Both the position numbers and the translations under genes were made by a program. DNA of 64,000 bases. Source: Paraspadella gotoi (lineage: Eukaryota; Chaetognatha). The first letter of the stretch is position 1. The number at the start of each line of letters is the position of its first letter. Under the pieces are notes generated by a model. It saw only the letters and a list, made by a program, of their open reading frames with translations. It was not told where the DNA came from and searched no databases. The DNA lies in NCBI GenBank assembly GCA_051294375.1, contig CM119267.1, positions 6,928,550 to 6,992,549 on the forward strand. Direction: 5' to 3'. This document shows positions 1 through 22,475 of the stretch, one piece after another.

Positions 1-315
1 AATGCCCGACGACATTTTCACCCCGCATGTCAACTTCAGTCGTGACCCAATGGCTCATGACCATTAGATACCGGGATCCATCCCTCATGTTACCTACCCA
101 GCGGGAAGGGTGAAGACGGCCTTAAACCCTCAAGCCTGGTTCTAAGCACAGGACCCGTTCCACGGCTGCCACAGGGGGTTAGAGAAGTTGCGGACATCAC
201 TCTTCAGCCCACTTCGCGCCTTACTCTCATATCTTCCGGCTGACTTAAAGCTTTGCCCCTCTTGAACCCTCCCCCAACGCCCCAAAATCCCCACCCTCTC
301 CCACATCCCTTCAAG
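1..315. other. Intron or unassigned sequence upstream of first olfactomedin exon
   Basis: No recognisable exon or repeat. The last 70 bases are pyrimidine-rich and end in AG, as expected of an intron 3' end before the first visible olfactomedin exon. Confidence 0.4.
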
Positions 316-634
316 GCAGAGAAGACGACGTCTACGTCTCTTCCGAACTCTACACCATCTTCCACTTCGCCAACGAGTCCAGCCTCAAGTCTCTTCGCCT
401 CCGCCACCGACTCGCCCTACCGTTCAACGGCGGACTCTGGGTCGGGAGTTCCGTCGTTCGCAAGGGTCATCTCTTTTACTCGCAGTTCGAAAATTGGAGG
501 ATCATCGTCAAGTTTGATCTGGAAGGACGGTGAGGAAAAAAGTGGGATGGTTGACGTTTCTGTCTCTGTCTCTCTACGCTACTCCCAATTCATAAAATTC
601 TCTCCTAATTTCCCTCAAAAGTGGGATGGTTGGC

Positions 635-667
<33 letters not shown>

Positions 668-2168
668 CGCTTCCCCCAATTCATAAAATTCTCTGTCTCT
701 GTCTCTCTCTCTCTTCGCTTCCCCCAATTCATAAAATTCTCTGTCTCTGTCTCACTCTCTCTTCGCTTCCCCCAATTCATAAAATTCTCTGTCTCTGTCT
801 CACTCTCTCTTCGCTTCCCCCAATTCATAAAATTCTCTGTCTCTCTCTCTCTACTCTTCCCCCAATTCATCAAATTCTCTCCAAATTTCCCTCAAAAAGC
901 CGCATCGTCATGAAGAGACTCTTGCCGAGCGTATTGGTGGAGGAGGAGGACTACGCCGATCGGCGACGAACCTTCGTCGAGTTCGCCGCCGACGAGGAGG
1001 GTCTCTATCTCATCTACTCCAATTTCGTCGGCGATGTCCACGTGTCCCTTATCAACGAGACGTCGCTGCAGTTCGTCAAGACCTGGGTAAGTTGAGGAAG
1101 GGAACGCTGTGTTCCGATAGCGCTCCATTTCGGCTTAAATTCAGAAATTAAATAAATGTTTAAAGGTTAAAGGTTAGGGATATGGATTAGTTTAAAGATT
1201 AGGTTAAATATTAAGGATATGGGTTAGTTTAAACTTTAAAGATAAAGTTAAAGATTAATGATAAGGGGTAATTTAAAGAATAGTTAAAGGTTAGGGAAAG
1301 GGGTTAGGTTAATGATTAAGTGTTACATTAAGGATTTTATTAAAGGGTTAAAGATTAGGGTTTAGGGTTAAGGGACAAGGTTACAGGTTGAGGATTGAGG
1401 TAAGTTTAAACTTTAAAAATTAGGTTAAAGGTTTACTGCGAATATTTTTTTTGGTCTTCACACCTGCGGAAATGAGCGTTCGTGATTTTACCCGAACAAA
1501 ATGATCAACATAATTTAAAAAAAAAAATTCAAATGGTCAAATAGTTAAATGACAGAAAAGAGCTTAAGCGAAGCAAAATATATTTAACAAATACAATAAT
1601 AGTTAGTTTAAAGATTCGGTTAAAGGTTAAGGATAGGGGTTAGGTTAAGGATTAGAGGTTAAGTTTAAGATTTTATTATGGATTAGGATTAAGGATCAAG
1701 AATTAAAGTTTAAGGGAAAAGGTTATAGGTTAAGGATAGGGGTTAGATTAAAGATTAAGGGTTATATTAAAGGTTATAGATTTAGTTAAACACAAGTGAT
1801 AAAAAATAAAATTAAATATTTATATTAAAATTAAGTTCAGGGATTAGGAACAGATATAGAGCGCTTTTGAAAAATAGAGCCAAAGGTCGGGGGGGATGAT
1901 AATTTACTCCTCGCTTCAGGTTACGGACATCAGCAAATATTACTTGGCTCGACTCGTGATTGTCGCCGGTCAGTTGTATCCCGTTCGCACGACGCTTAAC
2001 CGGACAGTTTTCAAGATAACAGACAGATACTGTATCCGAGAGAGAAGGACGAACGCCAACGATAAAACCTCGATTCCGATCAAGAAGATCAGTTTGAGAT
2101 CGCCGATCCAGCTGGTCACGATAACGGGGAACATGTACAGGTGGGGAAGGCAGGGAGGATCAGAGGGA

Positions 2169-2207
<39 letters not shown>

Positions 2208-3571
2208 TGTAAGAAACAAAACAAAAAAAAAGAAAAAGAACTTTCTCAATGTCCCGAGACAAAAGAAATAGTCTTTAGACTTTCTTCATACGTAGAAAAC
2301 TTCTTTTTTTTTTAAATTAACTTTAGGTTTAAACTGAGAGGTGAGTTGAATACTACGGTTTTCTTTTTTTTTTTTTTTTTTAGATCGTAAAAATTTTTGT
2401 CAGAGTTAAAAAAGAAATCCGTATTAGATTTGAGTAACTTGAAAAAACGCCCCGTTTTTATTGTTTATTATCTATTTTTATAAAGCTTATGCCTTTGATG
2501 TCGTGGCTACTTATTTTGAATTATACAATAGTTGAACCGTATAATTTTTTTTCCAGTTTTTAAAAGTTTTTTTAATCATTTTTTTTATAAATTGCCCGTG
2601 AGAAATAAATATTTTTTTAAAATCTAGCGTGAAATATTCCGCGTCGGACCAAAGCCTTTTCCTCTGGGATTCAATCTCTTTGCTCAAATACAAAGTCTCT
2701 TTATCGGCCGCCGTGAAAAATCACTACAGTCACGAGATGGAACTTCCGCCGACGTGAGTGAAATGGATTGTCGATTCGAAAGAAAAAAAATCTCACGCAT
2801 TAATATCCCATTAAATTCTAATTTTTAGCATGATAATCGGCTAATTGCCAATAGTCTACGTATGAAATCTAAGGGGTGAACTTAGGCAAAATCTTTTTCT
2901 TAAATAGGTAATAGACAATTTTTGGTTTACCTAGTAGTTAACTGAATAAAAGTAGGCAATTTTTAATTGAAGAAAGGAGCTTTAAAACTAAGATATAACT
3001 GACAAACTTATGATCTAATTTGCTAAGATTTAAAAGGGAAATATTTTCTTCAATAATTTAAAACCAATAATATTAAATTAAATTTAAAATTAAAAAAATT
3101 ACAAAATAGGATATTTTTCGGTATTAATTTTTAAACAAAATCTTTATCAAATATAAAACTTTAATTTGCTCAACATTGAAATTCAATTGGTTTTAGCCGA
3201 AATATTTTTAGAATATTTTCAATGAAAGACAAAATAATTTTGTAAAATAAAATTAATAGCTAAAAATATTTATTCAGATTTAACCAAGTTTGGTGACAGG
3301 GGTTGGAGTCCATTATATAGTGTTGTTTAATTAAGATAAACATTTTTCAGAATTTTCAAATATGTCATTTTTTATTTTGAGTTAAAATCTTTGTTAATGA
3401 TAAAAAAATAGAAGGAAAACTTTTTTGGATAGAGAAAAAAAATTTAACAACAATGTTTTTTATTATGATTAAACATACATGTTTTGATTTAATTTGCAAG
3501 TCTTTATCAGTGCTAATTTAGTTTTGATAGTACATAATTTTTTGTTTCACAAGTAAACAGGGAAAGGATGG

Positions 3572-3613
<42 letters not shown>

Positions 3614-5194
3614 AATGTTTCTAACAAAGAATTAAAAAAATGACAGTGGTCAGCTTTGAGGATAGGGTAAGTTTGACAGAGAGAAAGAAGGTGGTGAGGA
3701 AAAGAAATTGAAATTTGGCAGAAGGAAAAAAAGATGAATAATGTATAAGATGTATAAGATGTATAATGCATTCCTCTCTCTCTCTCTCTGCCTAATTTTA
3801 ATTTCTTTTCCTCACCACCTTCTCTCTCTCTGCTCAAACTTACCCTATCCTCAAACTGACCACTTTCTTTTTTTTATTTCTTTGTTAGAAACATTTATTT
3901 TTTTCTCTCTCTCTCTTTCCCTCCATCCTTCTCACTGTTTACTTGTGAAACAAAAAATTATGTATTATCAAAAATTAAATAAGCACTGATGAAGATTTGC
4001 AAATTGAGTCGAAACATGTATGTTTAATCATAATAAAAGTTGTTGTTGTTAAAGAAATTCTTTTTCTCTCCCAAATCTTAAAAACACAACGAAAGAAAGA
4101 AACAACACAATATTTGGAAATTATATCCATAGTATATTCACTTTCTATATTGAGCTCGAATTTTTAATATAATCAGCTTGGGAGGTATTGAGTAATCCAT
4201 ATCATATTCTGCATAGAATTCTAGTAAGCTTTGCCATTTTTAATAAGATACAAAATATTTATGGGCGACTTGAGTCTTGGGTACATTGTTACATCATCTT
4301 TGATCGAGGTTTTAATCTTGTCAATCATATCAGGATACAACTGAATTACGTACATTGCAAATCTCTTTAAATGTATGCATCCTCATTGTTATTACTAATT
4401 TCTTTACTATCTGTTAATAATGAATTAATTAATTAATATCAATTAATTAATCTTCCTTAATAATTTTATTGGTTCTGGTTCTGGGTAGTAGCCAAGTAGA
4501 TTACAGACTTAATGCCATGCTACTATTGATAATCATATTTCATACCATATCTGGGAAAAGTATTTTTGGGCTTATAAAATATAGTAATAACAAATTGAAA
4601 ATATAGTTGATAACGAAATTAAAACAATAAAAGAAAATATATTGTTTTATTTATCTTTAAAAAATAAATATAAGCAAAATATTTGATTCAGAAATTGCCT
4701 ATATTTTACTAAGAAAAATCATTTCTTTACCTAGGCAATTTCAGAAACACTTTGCTCAGTTAATCAGGCAAAATATTACCTAAGTTCACCCCTTAATGAA
4801 ATCTCCGCCTCTACTAATCATAATGAAGTGAATTGAACTGTTGAGCTTGAATACCGAAAATGATAAAACTGGTTTTGTTATGCTCCTCTCCTGGCTTTCC
4901 CTCTGCTCTCTGCCTCCGCTCATCTCTCTCCTCTCTCTCTCTCCTCCCCCTCTCCCCCCCCCAGAGATTCCCCTCACGGAAGACGCCTCCAACCAGAGCG
5001 AGAGCGAGGACGAATTTACCGAAGAGACGCGCTCCACGTGGGACCCGTGGCCACCGACGCTGACCCAGCGGCGCCTCACTTCCGGTTGCTACAAGACGAC
5101 GCGATTCCAGCGCCGCCTGCTTCACTGCGCGTTGCTCATGTGTCTTTTGCAGATCTCCTTCTTTCTCTACACGGCGATACTGTCCACGCCGTGA
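316..5194 (+). CDS. Olfactomedin-domain protein, 3' exons (5' end outside window)
   Basis: Exons seen: about 316-529, 900-1086, 1920-2140 and 2628-2753, all with GT-AG borders and frames that join cleanly (GGACG/C gives Arg, TGG/GTT is phase 0, AG/C gives Ser). The joined product follows the olfactomedin domain: LPF then HLFYSQFENWRIIVKFDL, then ADEEGLYLIYSN, then SLQFVKTW, then VIVAGQLYPV, then VKYSASDQSLFLWD. These match the family's LPF..N.SLYY....IVKYDL, DE.GLWAIY, TW, CG.LYV and Y.P.D..LY.W landmarks. A likely last exon (4965 or 4967 to 5194) encodes an acidic Ser/Glu segment, then a basic stretch and a hydrophobic C-terminus (about ALLMCLLQISFFLYTAIL), followed by polyadenylation signals. 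Its preferred frame does not fit the 2753 donor directly (phase 2), so an intermediate exon or a base error is likely. If there is no splice at 2754, a TGA at 2755-2757 ends the protein. Earlier exons lie upstream of the window. Domain call secure; last exon tentative. Confidence 0.8.
570..880. repeat. 48-bp minisatellite in olfactomedin intron
   Basis: A unit of about 48 bp containing TTCCCCCAATTCATAAAATT followed by a CT-rich run is repeated; successive copies start near 668, 716, 764 and 812, with diverged copies on both sides. It fills most of the intron between the first two visible exons and explains the long Ser/Leu/Phe open frames here. Confidence 0.85.
1105..1883. mobile_element. MITE-like element with TTAGGG-like interior (copy 1)
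   Basis: The right end reads GCGCTTTTGAAAAATAGAGCC. The left side carries the matching inner inverted sequence (AGCGCTCC then TTTCGGCTTAAATTCAG). The interior is a degenerate run of GGTTAAAGGTTAGGG-type words. The same ends and interior recur near 13.9, 31.9 and 33.2 kb. This copy is longer than the others (about 780 bp) and its outer left end is decayed. It lies in an intron of the olfactomedin gene. Confidence 0.5.
2870..4795. mobile_element. Non-autonomous hAT-like foldback element
   Basis: Both ends carry TAAGGGGTGAACTTAGG in inverted orientation, and the element is bounded by the 8-bp direct repeat ATGAAATC (2862-2869 and 4796-4803). An 8-bp target duplication and a TIR fitting 5'-YARNG are hAT features. 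The inverted similarity continues imperfectly for over 100 bp inward. The centre (about 3428-4075) is a second, closer inverted repeat around 3750. No transposase frame is present, so it must have been mobilised in trans. It sits in the presumed last intron of the olfactomedin gene. Confidence 0.75.
3428..4075. repeat. Inner palindrome, arms about 320 bp
   Basis: The sequence around TTTGTTTCACAAGTAAACAG (from 3542) returns in reverse complement around 3938-3957, and the match extends out to about 3428 and 4075. The centre is a short ATAAGATGT repeat near 3750. The arms differ in GA/CT tract length and by small indels. It is nested within the hAT-like element. Confidence 0.75.
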
Positions 5195-5365
5195 CCTTCG
5201 GCTGAGGGGGATGACGTGAGCGACCGTGCGGCGGCGCTGTGGAGGAACGGAGAAGGGGATGCTACGTCGGGCATGGAGGTGTCAACTTTGTTGAGTGGCA
5301 GAGGAGTGGAGAGGAAGAAACGCCGTCCCCCCATTTCTGGGGACCAAACCGTAGTGTATTAGATT

Positions 5366-5378
5366 AATAAACAATAAA
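5366..5378 (+). promoter_or_regulatory. Polyadenylation signals of the olfactomedin gene
   Basis: Two AATAAA hexamers (5366-5371 and 5373-5378) lie about 170 bp downstream of the proposed TGA at 5192-5194. They support a plus-strand gene ending here. Confidence 0.5.
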
Positions 5379-5379
5379 C

Positions 5380-7430
5380 ATTGTCTTTAAAAAAAACAAA
5401 AAAACCCCCTGTTTTCGCCCGTCATTTTTTCACCGCGTTTTTCGCCCGGTAGCGACTCATTTCACGGAGCTGCTCCCTGTAAAGGGAAAACGTAGGCTCT
5501 TTCTTCGTTAAGTCAAAATGACAGTGAAACGGATTTATTTTTACACGACGACGTTTTCAGTTTTTCACATTCGAAGGCGGACTCATTTATTTTTAGAAAG
5601 AATCTTCGGACAATTTAATCCGGACGAGTAAAACTAGAAGATTAGATTTTTTTTTTATTTGTCTAAAAAAAAATTATTGGATTTTACAATCAAGAATTGG
5701 AAAACAAGGCGTTTTTTTTTTCCGAAAACGCCCCATATCTTTTTCTCTATCCCTATGACCTAACTCTGATTCACAACCCCATTCCTAATCGCCTAACCAC
5801 GAGCCTTAATCCCTAACCTTAACCACTAACCTAAACTTTAACTTAACCTGATTGCGGTTCGAATCCGAATTACGAAATTGTAGTGCACAAAGCTTGGACA
5901 ATTGAAATTCTTCGACTGATGAGCGTCTCAACATTGTGACCCGATCTCGTGTCTTCGTTAGCTTAGCAATTTTGTCTATCCTGATCCTGTGGTAAATTAA
6001 AAATCTCCTCACTGCAACTAAAGTATGTAGTCATTGATTTAAAAGAAGGTTCAGAAAAGAAAAAAAAAGCTATAATGTTATCATGATGACATTAAAATAA
6101 AGTATAATCACACTAATTAGTACATTAAGCAATAATTCACTCGGAAAACAAACTCGCCCCCCCCAAAAAAAAAAACAAAAAAATAAAAACTTATCAATTA
6201 GCATTTTTAAATATGGTTTTTCTTTGCATAGCAATATTGAGAGTTTGTTAATAATAATAAATAAAGATTCGCGCATGTTACTGTTACATAAACAAAAATA
6301 TTACGATTTTTAATGTACGTATGAAGTCCCTAGCATTTTAAATAATTCCTAAAACTGAAAAGTTTTTTCTTAGAACGAAAATAGTTATATTTAACTCACT
6401 AAAATATTATTTACCTGCGTCATATACTTTTTAAATGTTTTAAATTTAAAGTATCGATTTTTTAACATAAAAATGTTGTCACAAATATTTAATAAATAAA
6501 AATATTTCACCAATAACTCTTTCATTTATTATTTGAAAAAAAATCCCTGAGAAGCAATTGTAGCACTGAGAGCATTAACAAAGCTTTTGTTTTTCCTTAT
6601 AATATATGTATGTATATAAATATATATAAACATGCGGATCATCACATAAAATGAACTAAAAAAAAAAAAAAATAATACCCAGTGATACCATTTAAGGCTT
6701 GATACTCCTGCGATGATACTGATTTTCGTTTTAAATTTCTGATTTGAATAGTCGCGAAAGTTTTATTTAGGTTCTAACCTAGCTTCGTAAGTTTTTAACA
6801 AATTTGAATCAATTGAAAGCAAAATGTTGACATGCTGTTGCGATAAAATTCAGACCCACAAATTCATGCGATTGAACGAGTTTCTAAATACTTTTAGTTT
6901 TATTTCTTAGTTTACAAAGCGATTTCGGCGTTTAAAGATTTAAACGTAACTTCTCTTTTTTTAATAATATTTTTAGTGAAAACAAATCATCAACTGTCAA
7001 AAAGTATTTAATTTTTTTTTCGTTAAAAGACCCTGAAATTTCTTGAGCTCATCTGCTTCGTATGCTTAATGCATACTGCTCACATAGTGTTCCTCCTTAA
7101 GTGAGATGAAAAGCAAGGTAACATTTATCTTGACAAATCGCAAATGGCGAAAAACGATAAAAGGCGATTGGCCAGTTATGGCAATTGACAAAATGATAAA
7201 TGGCAATTCCCCGAAAATGATTTATGGTAATCGAGAAGATGATGAATGGCAATTTCCCCGAATAATAATTTTCGCGATTGGACCGGAGAGAGAGAGAGAG
7301 AGTAGGAGACGGAAGAAGGAGATGGAGAGGGAGTGAGAAAATAGGGAGAGGGAGAGACAGAGAGAGAGGTAGGGCGAAGAAGACGAGGGAAGAAAGGAAA
7401 GGACAAAGTAAAGAGAAGTGGGGAAAAGAT
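5380..7430. other. Intergenic, no gene seen
   Basis: AT-rich DNA with no supportable exon on either strand. Around 5740-5850 is a CCTAACC/CTTAACC-like stretch resembling the interior of the MITE-like family elsewhere in the window, but no clear termini were found. The rest shows only short poly-A/T runs. Confidence 0.4.
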
Positions 7431-7435
7431 AAGAG

Positions 7436-7532
<97 letters not shown>

Positions 7533-7668
7533 CGATGATGATGGTGATGATAATAATCATTATTATCTTTAATTTCTATTAATGATATTAAACGACTCGA
7601 ACGACGATGTCGATGATATTAAAGATGATGATGATGACGACGATGATGATGATGATGACGATGATGAC

Positions 7669-7705
<37 letters not shown>

Positions 7706-7706
7706 T
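7436..7706. repeat. (AAT)n followed by (GAT)n microsatellites
   Basis: An AAT tract of about 95 bp (7436-7531) is followed by GAT/GAC tracts up to 7706. Long Ile-only and Asp-only open frames here are translations of these repeats, not genes. Confidence 0.95.
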
Positions 7707-7928
7707 TTCTTTAACACTTTTTCGGGGGGGGGGAAAGAGAAAGGTTGGGATGGGGAGGTTGAGTCAAGGAGTATTTTAAGGATATGAAACAATTGCAAGA
7801 TTTCTTATTTTACTATATTAGACTTTAAAATTTAAAATATTTAAGGCGGGGAAGTCAGCGGATGATGCTGCTGCTGCGGCGGCGGCGACGGCGGCGGCTT
7901 TATAAATTTTTTTTCTTGTGAGCGACGA

Positions 7929-7934
7929 TTTATT
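7929..7934 (-). promoter_or_regulatory. Polyadenylation signal of the GPCR gene
   Basis: TTTATT on the plus strand is AATAAA on the minus strand, about 42 bases past the GPCR stop codon (7976-7978). Confidence 0.5.
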
Positions 7935-7975
7935 CCATGACTTTTTCGAAGTCGCCTTTATTTTTATCGTTGTTG

Positions 7976-18784
<10,809 letters not shown>

Positions 18785-18789
18785 CTGGT

Positions 18790-18905
18790 CGAGGGAAAAG
18801 AGGGGGGCAGGGTGGAGGAAAGAGGGGGGCAGGGTGGAGGAAAGAGGGGGTAGGGTGGAGGAAAGAGGGGGGCAGGGTGGAGGAAAGAGGGGGCGGGAGC
18901 GGGGA
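18790..18905. repeat. G-rich minisatellite beside GPCR first exon
   Basis: GGGGGGCAGGGTGGAGGAAA-type unit of about 24 bp, four to five copies, followed by further G-rich sequence to about 19,030. It lies immediately upstream of the TM1-TM2 exon on the gene strand. A diverged complementary block is at 28,550-28,790. Confidence 0.8.
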
Positions 18906-19859
18906 GAAGAAAGAAAATTGGGGGGGGTGGAGTTAGAGGGGGGAAGAGAAGGAAGAGGGGGGGAAGGGCGAAGGGGGATGAGGGAATAAGGGAGGGAAGT
19001 GGAGGAGGGGAGAGAGGGGAGGGAGTGGCGAATGACGATGTGATGTTGAGGTAGATTTAGAAAAAAATAAGTCTCAAAATGGCGCTAATAAATACGCATT
19101 TCATGTATTTGAGGCCGAGTTTATTTTTATACAGATTAAAATTTGACTAAGACGCGAAAAGAGTAGGTGAGAGGAAAAGACGGTGTTAGGAGTTTATTGA
19201 ATTATTTTTGGATCTCGAAGCCAAGGTTATTTTTTTTTTGGGGGGGGGGTTGGTTTTAAAGTTGGTAATGAGCACAGGACTCTGGGCGAGGTTTTTCGTG
19301 GTTAAAGGGTTCGAGCGACGTCATGGGCGCCACTCTAACTAAGGTCGGGTTGTTCTGGCTGAGTCCATCGGTAGGTAAAAAAAGGCAAATGGTGGGAAAA
19401 GCGGAATGTATATCGTAAGCGGCTAAATCGGTGAAGAAGCTGAACGGGAGTGGACTGGTAAGAGAGAAAGGAGAAAAAAGAGCGTGAATGAAAAACATAA
19501 ACCCTGGACTCGACCCTGCATCTCCGGGAGAAGGGGGAAGAGGATGAAGAGAAATGATGAGGAAACGGTGCATGCTGGCGAAACCTATCGGCTCTTTCTG
19601 ATATGTTTTAACAAATTTATGCAAAAATATGTAAAATCCGAGGTTCGAAACCTTTAAGGAATAAATTTTAGGGGCATCGGAAATAATTGACTCGGATTCC
19701 GTATTTAAAAGGAAAAGGTTTGTTCCCCCTCCTGATGCTCATTTAAAACGCTTTCACCGCTCATAGTCACGCCTTTTTTTATTATCTCGGCTTATCTAGA
19801 ACTCTCCTTCATTTCCCCCGGGGAATGAAAAGCATTTCTCAGAAATCTTGAGCCACACT

Positions 19860-20720
19860 TTTCGACGGTTAAAAGGGAGGAAAGGAAAAGGGAGAAAAGG
19901 AAAAGGGAGGAAAGGATCAATGCAAGGATTCAACCAGGAAAGATCGAAAGAGATAAGTTACGACCGAAGAGAGAGAACGTTGAAAAGAAAAGAAAAGAGA
20001 AAAAATAGAGGGGGAGAAAAGTCGAAAATATATCGGCGAAAGATAAGAAAAGGGAAAAGTTAAGAGAGTCGACGGGGGAAAAAGAGAGGGAAATGGAAAA
20101 ATGGAGGGAAAATGGAGAGATGAGGTAGGAAAAGGGAACAAAAAGGGGAGAAAGATGGATGATAAAGGGTAGAAAAAAAGGGAAGGAAAAGGTTAAAAAA
20201 ATGTGGAAAAGAAAGATGAAAGAGGGCAGAAAAATTAAAAGAAAATGGGAGAAAAAGAGAGGAAAAAAGGGTGAAAAAGGGAAGAAAAATGGGAAGAAAT
20301 ATAGGAAGAAAATTGGAAAGAAAAAGGGGAGGAAAATGAAAGGAAAAGGGGAGAAAGAGAAAATGAAAAAAAGGGTGAAAATTACCAGAAAAATGTAAGA
20401 ATATGAGAAGAAAAATGGGAAGAAAAAGGGGAGAGATAAGGAGTAAAGAAAAGGAGAAAAAAGTGAGAAAAAGAGAAGAAAAAAATGGAGAAAAGGGGAA
20501 GAAAAAAGGGAAGAAAAAATGAAGAAGAAAAATGGAGAAAATGGGAAGAAAAAAGGGAGAATAGGGGAAGAAAAAAGAAGAAAAGGGGAAGAAAAAAGTG
20601 AAGAAAAAAGGGAAGAAAAAAGAGGAAAGGACGTCAGGGGTTGAATCGGAAATGAAAAAATCAGAGAGAGAAAAAAAAAGACGAGAGAAGCGAAAAAAAA
20701 AGAAGCGAACGGAAAGTTTC
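19860..20720. repeat. Purine-rich low-complexity block
   Basis: Nearly all A and G, with GGGAAGAAAAA-type words. Lys/Glu/Arg-only frames here are artefacts. Complementary pyrimidine-rich sequence is at about 26,830-27,700 in the other palindrome arm. Confidence 0.85.
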
Positions 20721-20729
20721 GGTTCCGTA

Positions 20730-21005
20730 ATAAATCGTCGTCATAGTCGACAGCAGATTCGTCGTTTTCGTCGTCGTTTTCGTCGTCGTCATTTTCGTCA
20801 TCATCGTCGTCTGTGAATTCGTCGTTTTCGTCGTTTTTCTCGTCATCCTCGTCGTCGTCATTTTTTGTCGTCGTCGTCGTTTTTTGACGTCATCGTCGTC
20901 GTCATGGTCGTCGTCATTTCGGTCGACATCTTCGTCACATTCATCGTCATCGTCGTCATCGTCTTCGTCGTCGTCCACGTCGTCATAATCGACATCGTCA
21001 TCGGA
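20730..21005. repeat. (GTC)n/(GAC)n triplet-repeat block
   Basis: Imperfect CGT/GTC triplets over about 275 bp; on the minus strand they read as Asp-rich frames. Inverted counterpart at about 26,450-26,700. No splice-supported exon was found. Confidence 0.8.
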
Positions 21006-21354
21006 CCTCGAGGGACATTTTAATCAATTCGACGCATGTGGCTCTGAGATTCCGTTAAACGTTTCAAAGCCGAAAAAATCCATCATTACTACGAGCGCGG
21101 ACACAAAGAGTAGAAAGAAATTATTCAAATCGAGCGTGGGGGGAAAAAAGGAGAAATAAATATATAAAAGAATAATTAGAAACGAATTATCCCCCCCTCC
21201 CTTAATCGTGGATGTTCTTTTATTGGAATATGCAAATGAGAAGCCGTTCCTCTCGGCGTAGAATGACATGAACGACCTGAAAAATGGAGAACCTACTCTT
21301 CTTCTTACGACTCCCTCCGATTTTTTTTTTCATTCGTCTTTTTCATTTTTAAAA

Positions 21355-21955
21355 TTTTTTTGTTCTCCTCTTTCCCTTTTTCTTTCCTTTTCTGCCTTTG
21401 TTTTCTTCTTCTTCTTCTCTCTTCCTCTTTTTCCTCCTTTCCTCCTTTTCTCCTCTTTCCCTTTTTCTTTCCTTTTCTCCTTTGGTTTTCTCTTCTTCTT
21501 CTTCTTTCCTTCTTCTTCTTCTTCTTCTTCTTCCTCTTTTCTCTTTCCTCCTTTCTCCTCTTTCCCTTTTTCTTTCCTTTCTCCTTTGGTTTCCTTCTTC
21601 TTCTTCTTCTTCTTCTTCCTCTTTTTTCCTCCTTTCCTCCTTTTCTCTCTTTTCCCTTTTTCTTCCTTTTCTCCTTTGGTTTTTTTCTTTCTTCTTCTTC
21701 TTCTTCTTCCTCTTTTTCCTCCTTTCCTCCTTTCCTCTTTTTCCCCTCTTTCCCTTTTTCTTTTCTTTTCTCCTTTGGTTTTCTTCTTTTCTTCTTCTTC
21801 TTCTTCCTCTTTTTCCTCCTTTCCTCCTTTTCTCCTCTTTCCCTTTTTCTTTCCTTTTCTCCTTTGGTTTTCTTCTTTTCTTCTTCTTCTTCTTCATCCT
21901 CCTTTCCTCCTTTCTTCTTTTTCTCCTCTTTCTCTTTTTCTTTCCTTTTCTCCTT
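21355..21955. repeat. Pyrimidine-rich minisatellite
   Basis: A CTT-rich unit of very roughly 75-110 bp containing TCCTTTTCTCCTTTGGTTTT is repeated about six times. Open frames of 200-430 residues made of Phe, Ser, Leu and Pro come entirely from this block. Confidence 0.85.
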
Positions 21956-22075
21956 TCTTGTGGACTGAAGACTACTATCAGTTTACTATCAGTGCCCCCT
22001 CCGCAGCGATGGAACAGGTCCTGGGCATGGTGAGCCACCGAGTCACAAATAAAGGAGTCATGTCGCAATGCCCCC
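21956..22075. other. Non-repetitive island inside the CT-rich block
   Basis: About 120 bp of ordinary-complexity sequence with open frames on both strands. On minus it contains ATG followed by about 24 codons and then GTAAAC, which could be an initiator exon. On plus it contains AG, then CCGCAGCGATGGAACAGG, then GTGAGC. Neither reading is supported by homology that I can recognise. Confidence 0.3.
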
Positions 22076-22079
22076 ATAC

Positions 22080-22475
22080 TTCTCTTTCCTCCTTTCTTCT
22101 TACTACCCTTTCCTCTTTTCTTCTTTCTCTCCTTCTTTCCTTCTTTTCTTTCCTCCTTCACTCCTCTTTTCCTCTTTTCTTCTTTCTCTCCTTCTTTCCT
22201 TCTCTTCCTTCCTCCTTCACTCCTCTTTCCTCTTTCTCTCCTTCTTTCCTTCTCTTCTTTTCTCCTTCACTCCTCTTTTCCTCTTTTCTTCTTTCTCTCC
22301 TTCTTTTCTCCTTCAATCCTCTTTTTTTCTTTCTCTCCTTCTTTCCTTCTCTTCTTTTCTTCTTCACTCCTCTTTTCTTCTGTTCCTCCTTTCTCTCCTT
22401 TCCTCCCTTTTCTCCCTTTTCTCCCTTTCCTCCCTTTCCTCCCTTTCCTCCCTTTCCTCCCTTTCCTCCCGTGCT
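22080..22475. repeat. CT-rich repeats ending in (CCTCCCTTTT)n
   Basis: CTCCTTCTTTCCTTCT-type words, then a near-perfect 9-10-bp CTCCCTTTC array at 22,385-22,470. Low complexity. Confidence 0.9.

Noticed and set aside
1140-1440. TTAGGG-like stretch as an old telomere
   Set aside because: Degenerate, irregular and enclosed by shared inverted termini in several copies; better explained as a transposon interior.
7582-7779. Asp-rich open frame
   Set aside because: Produced by the GAT microsatellite.
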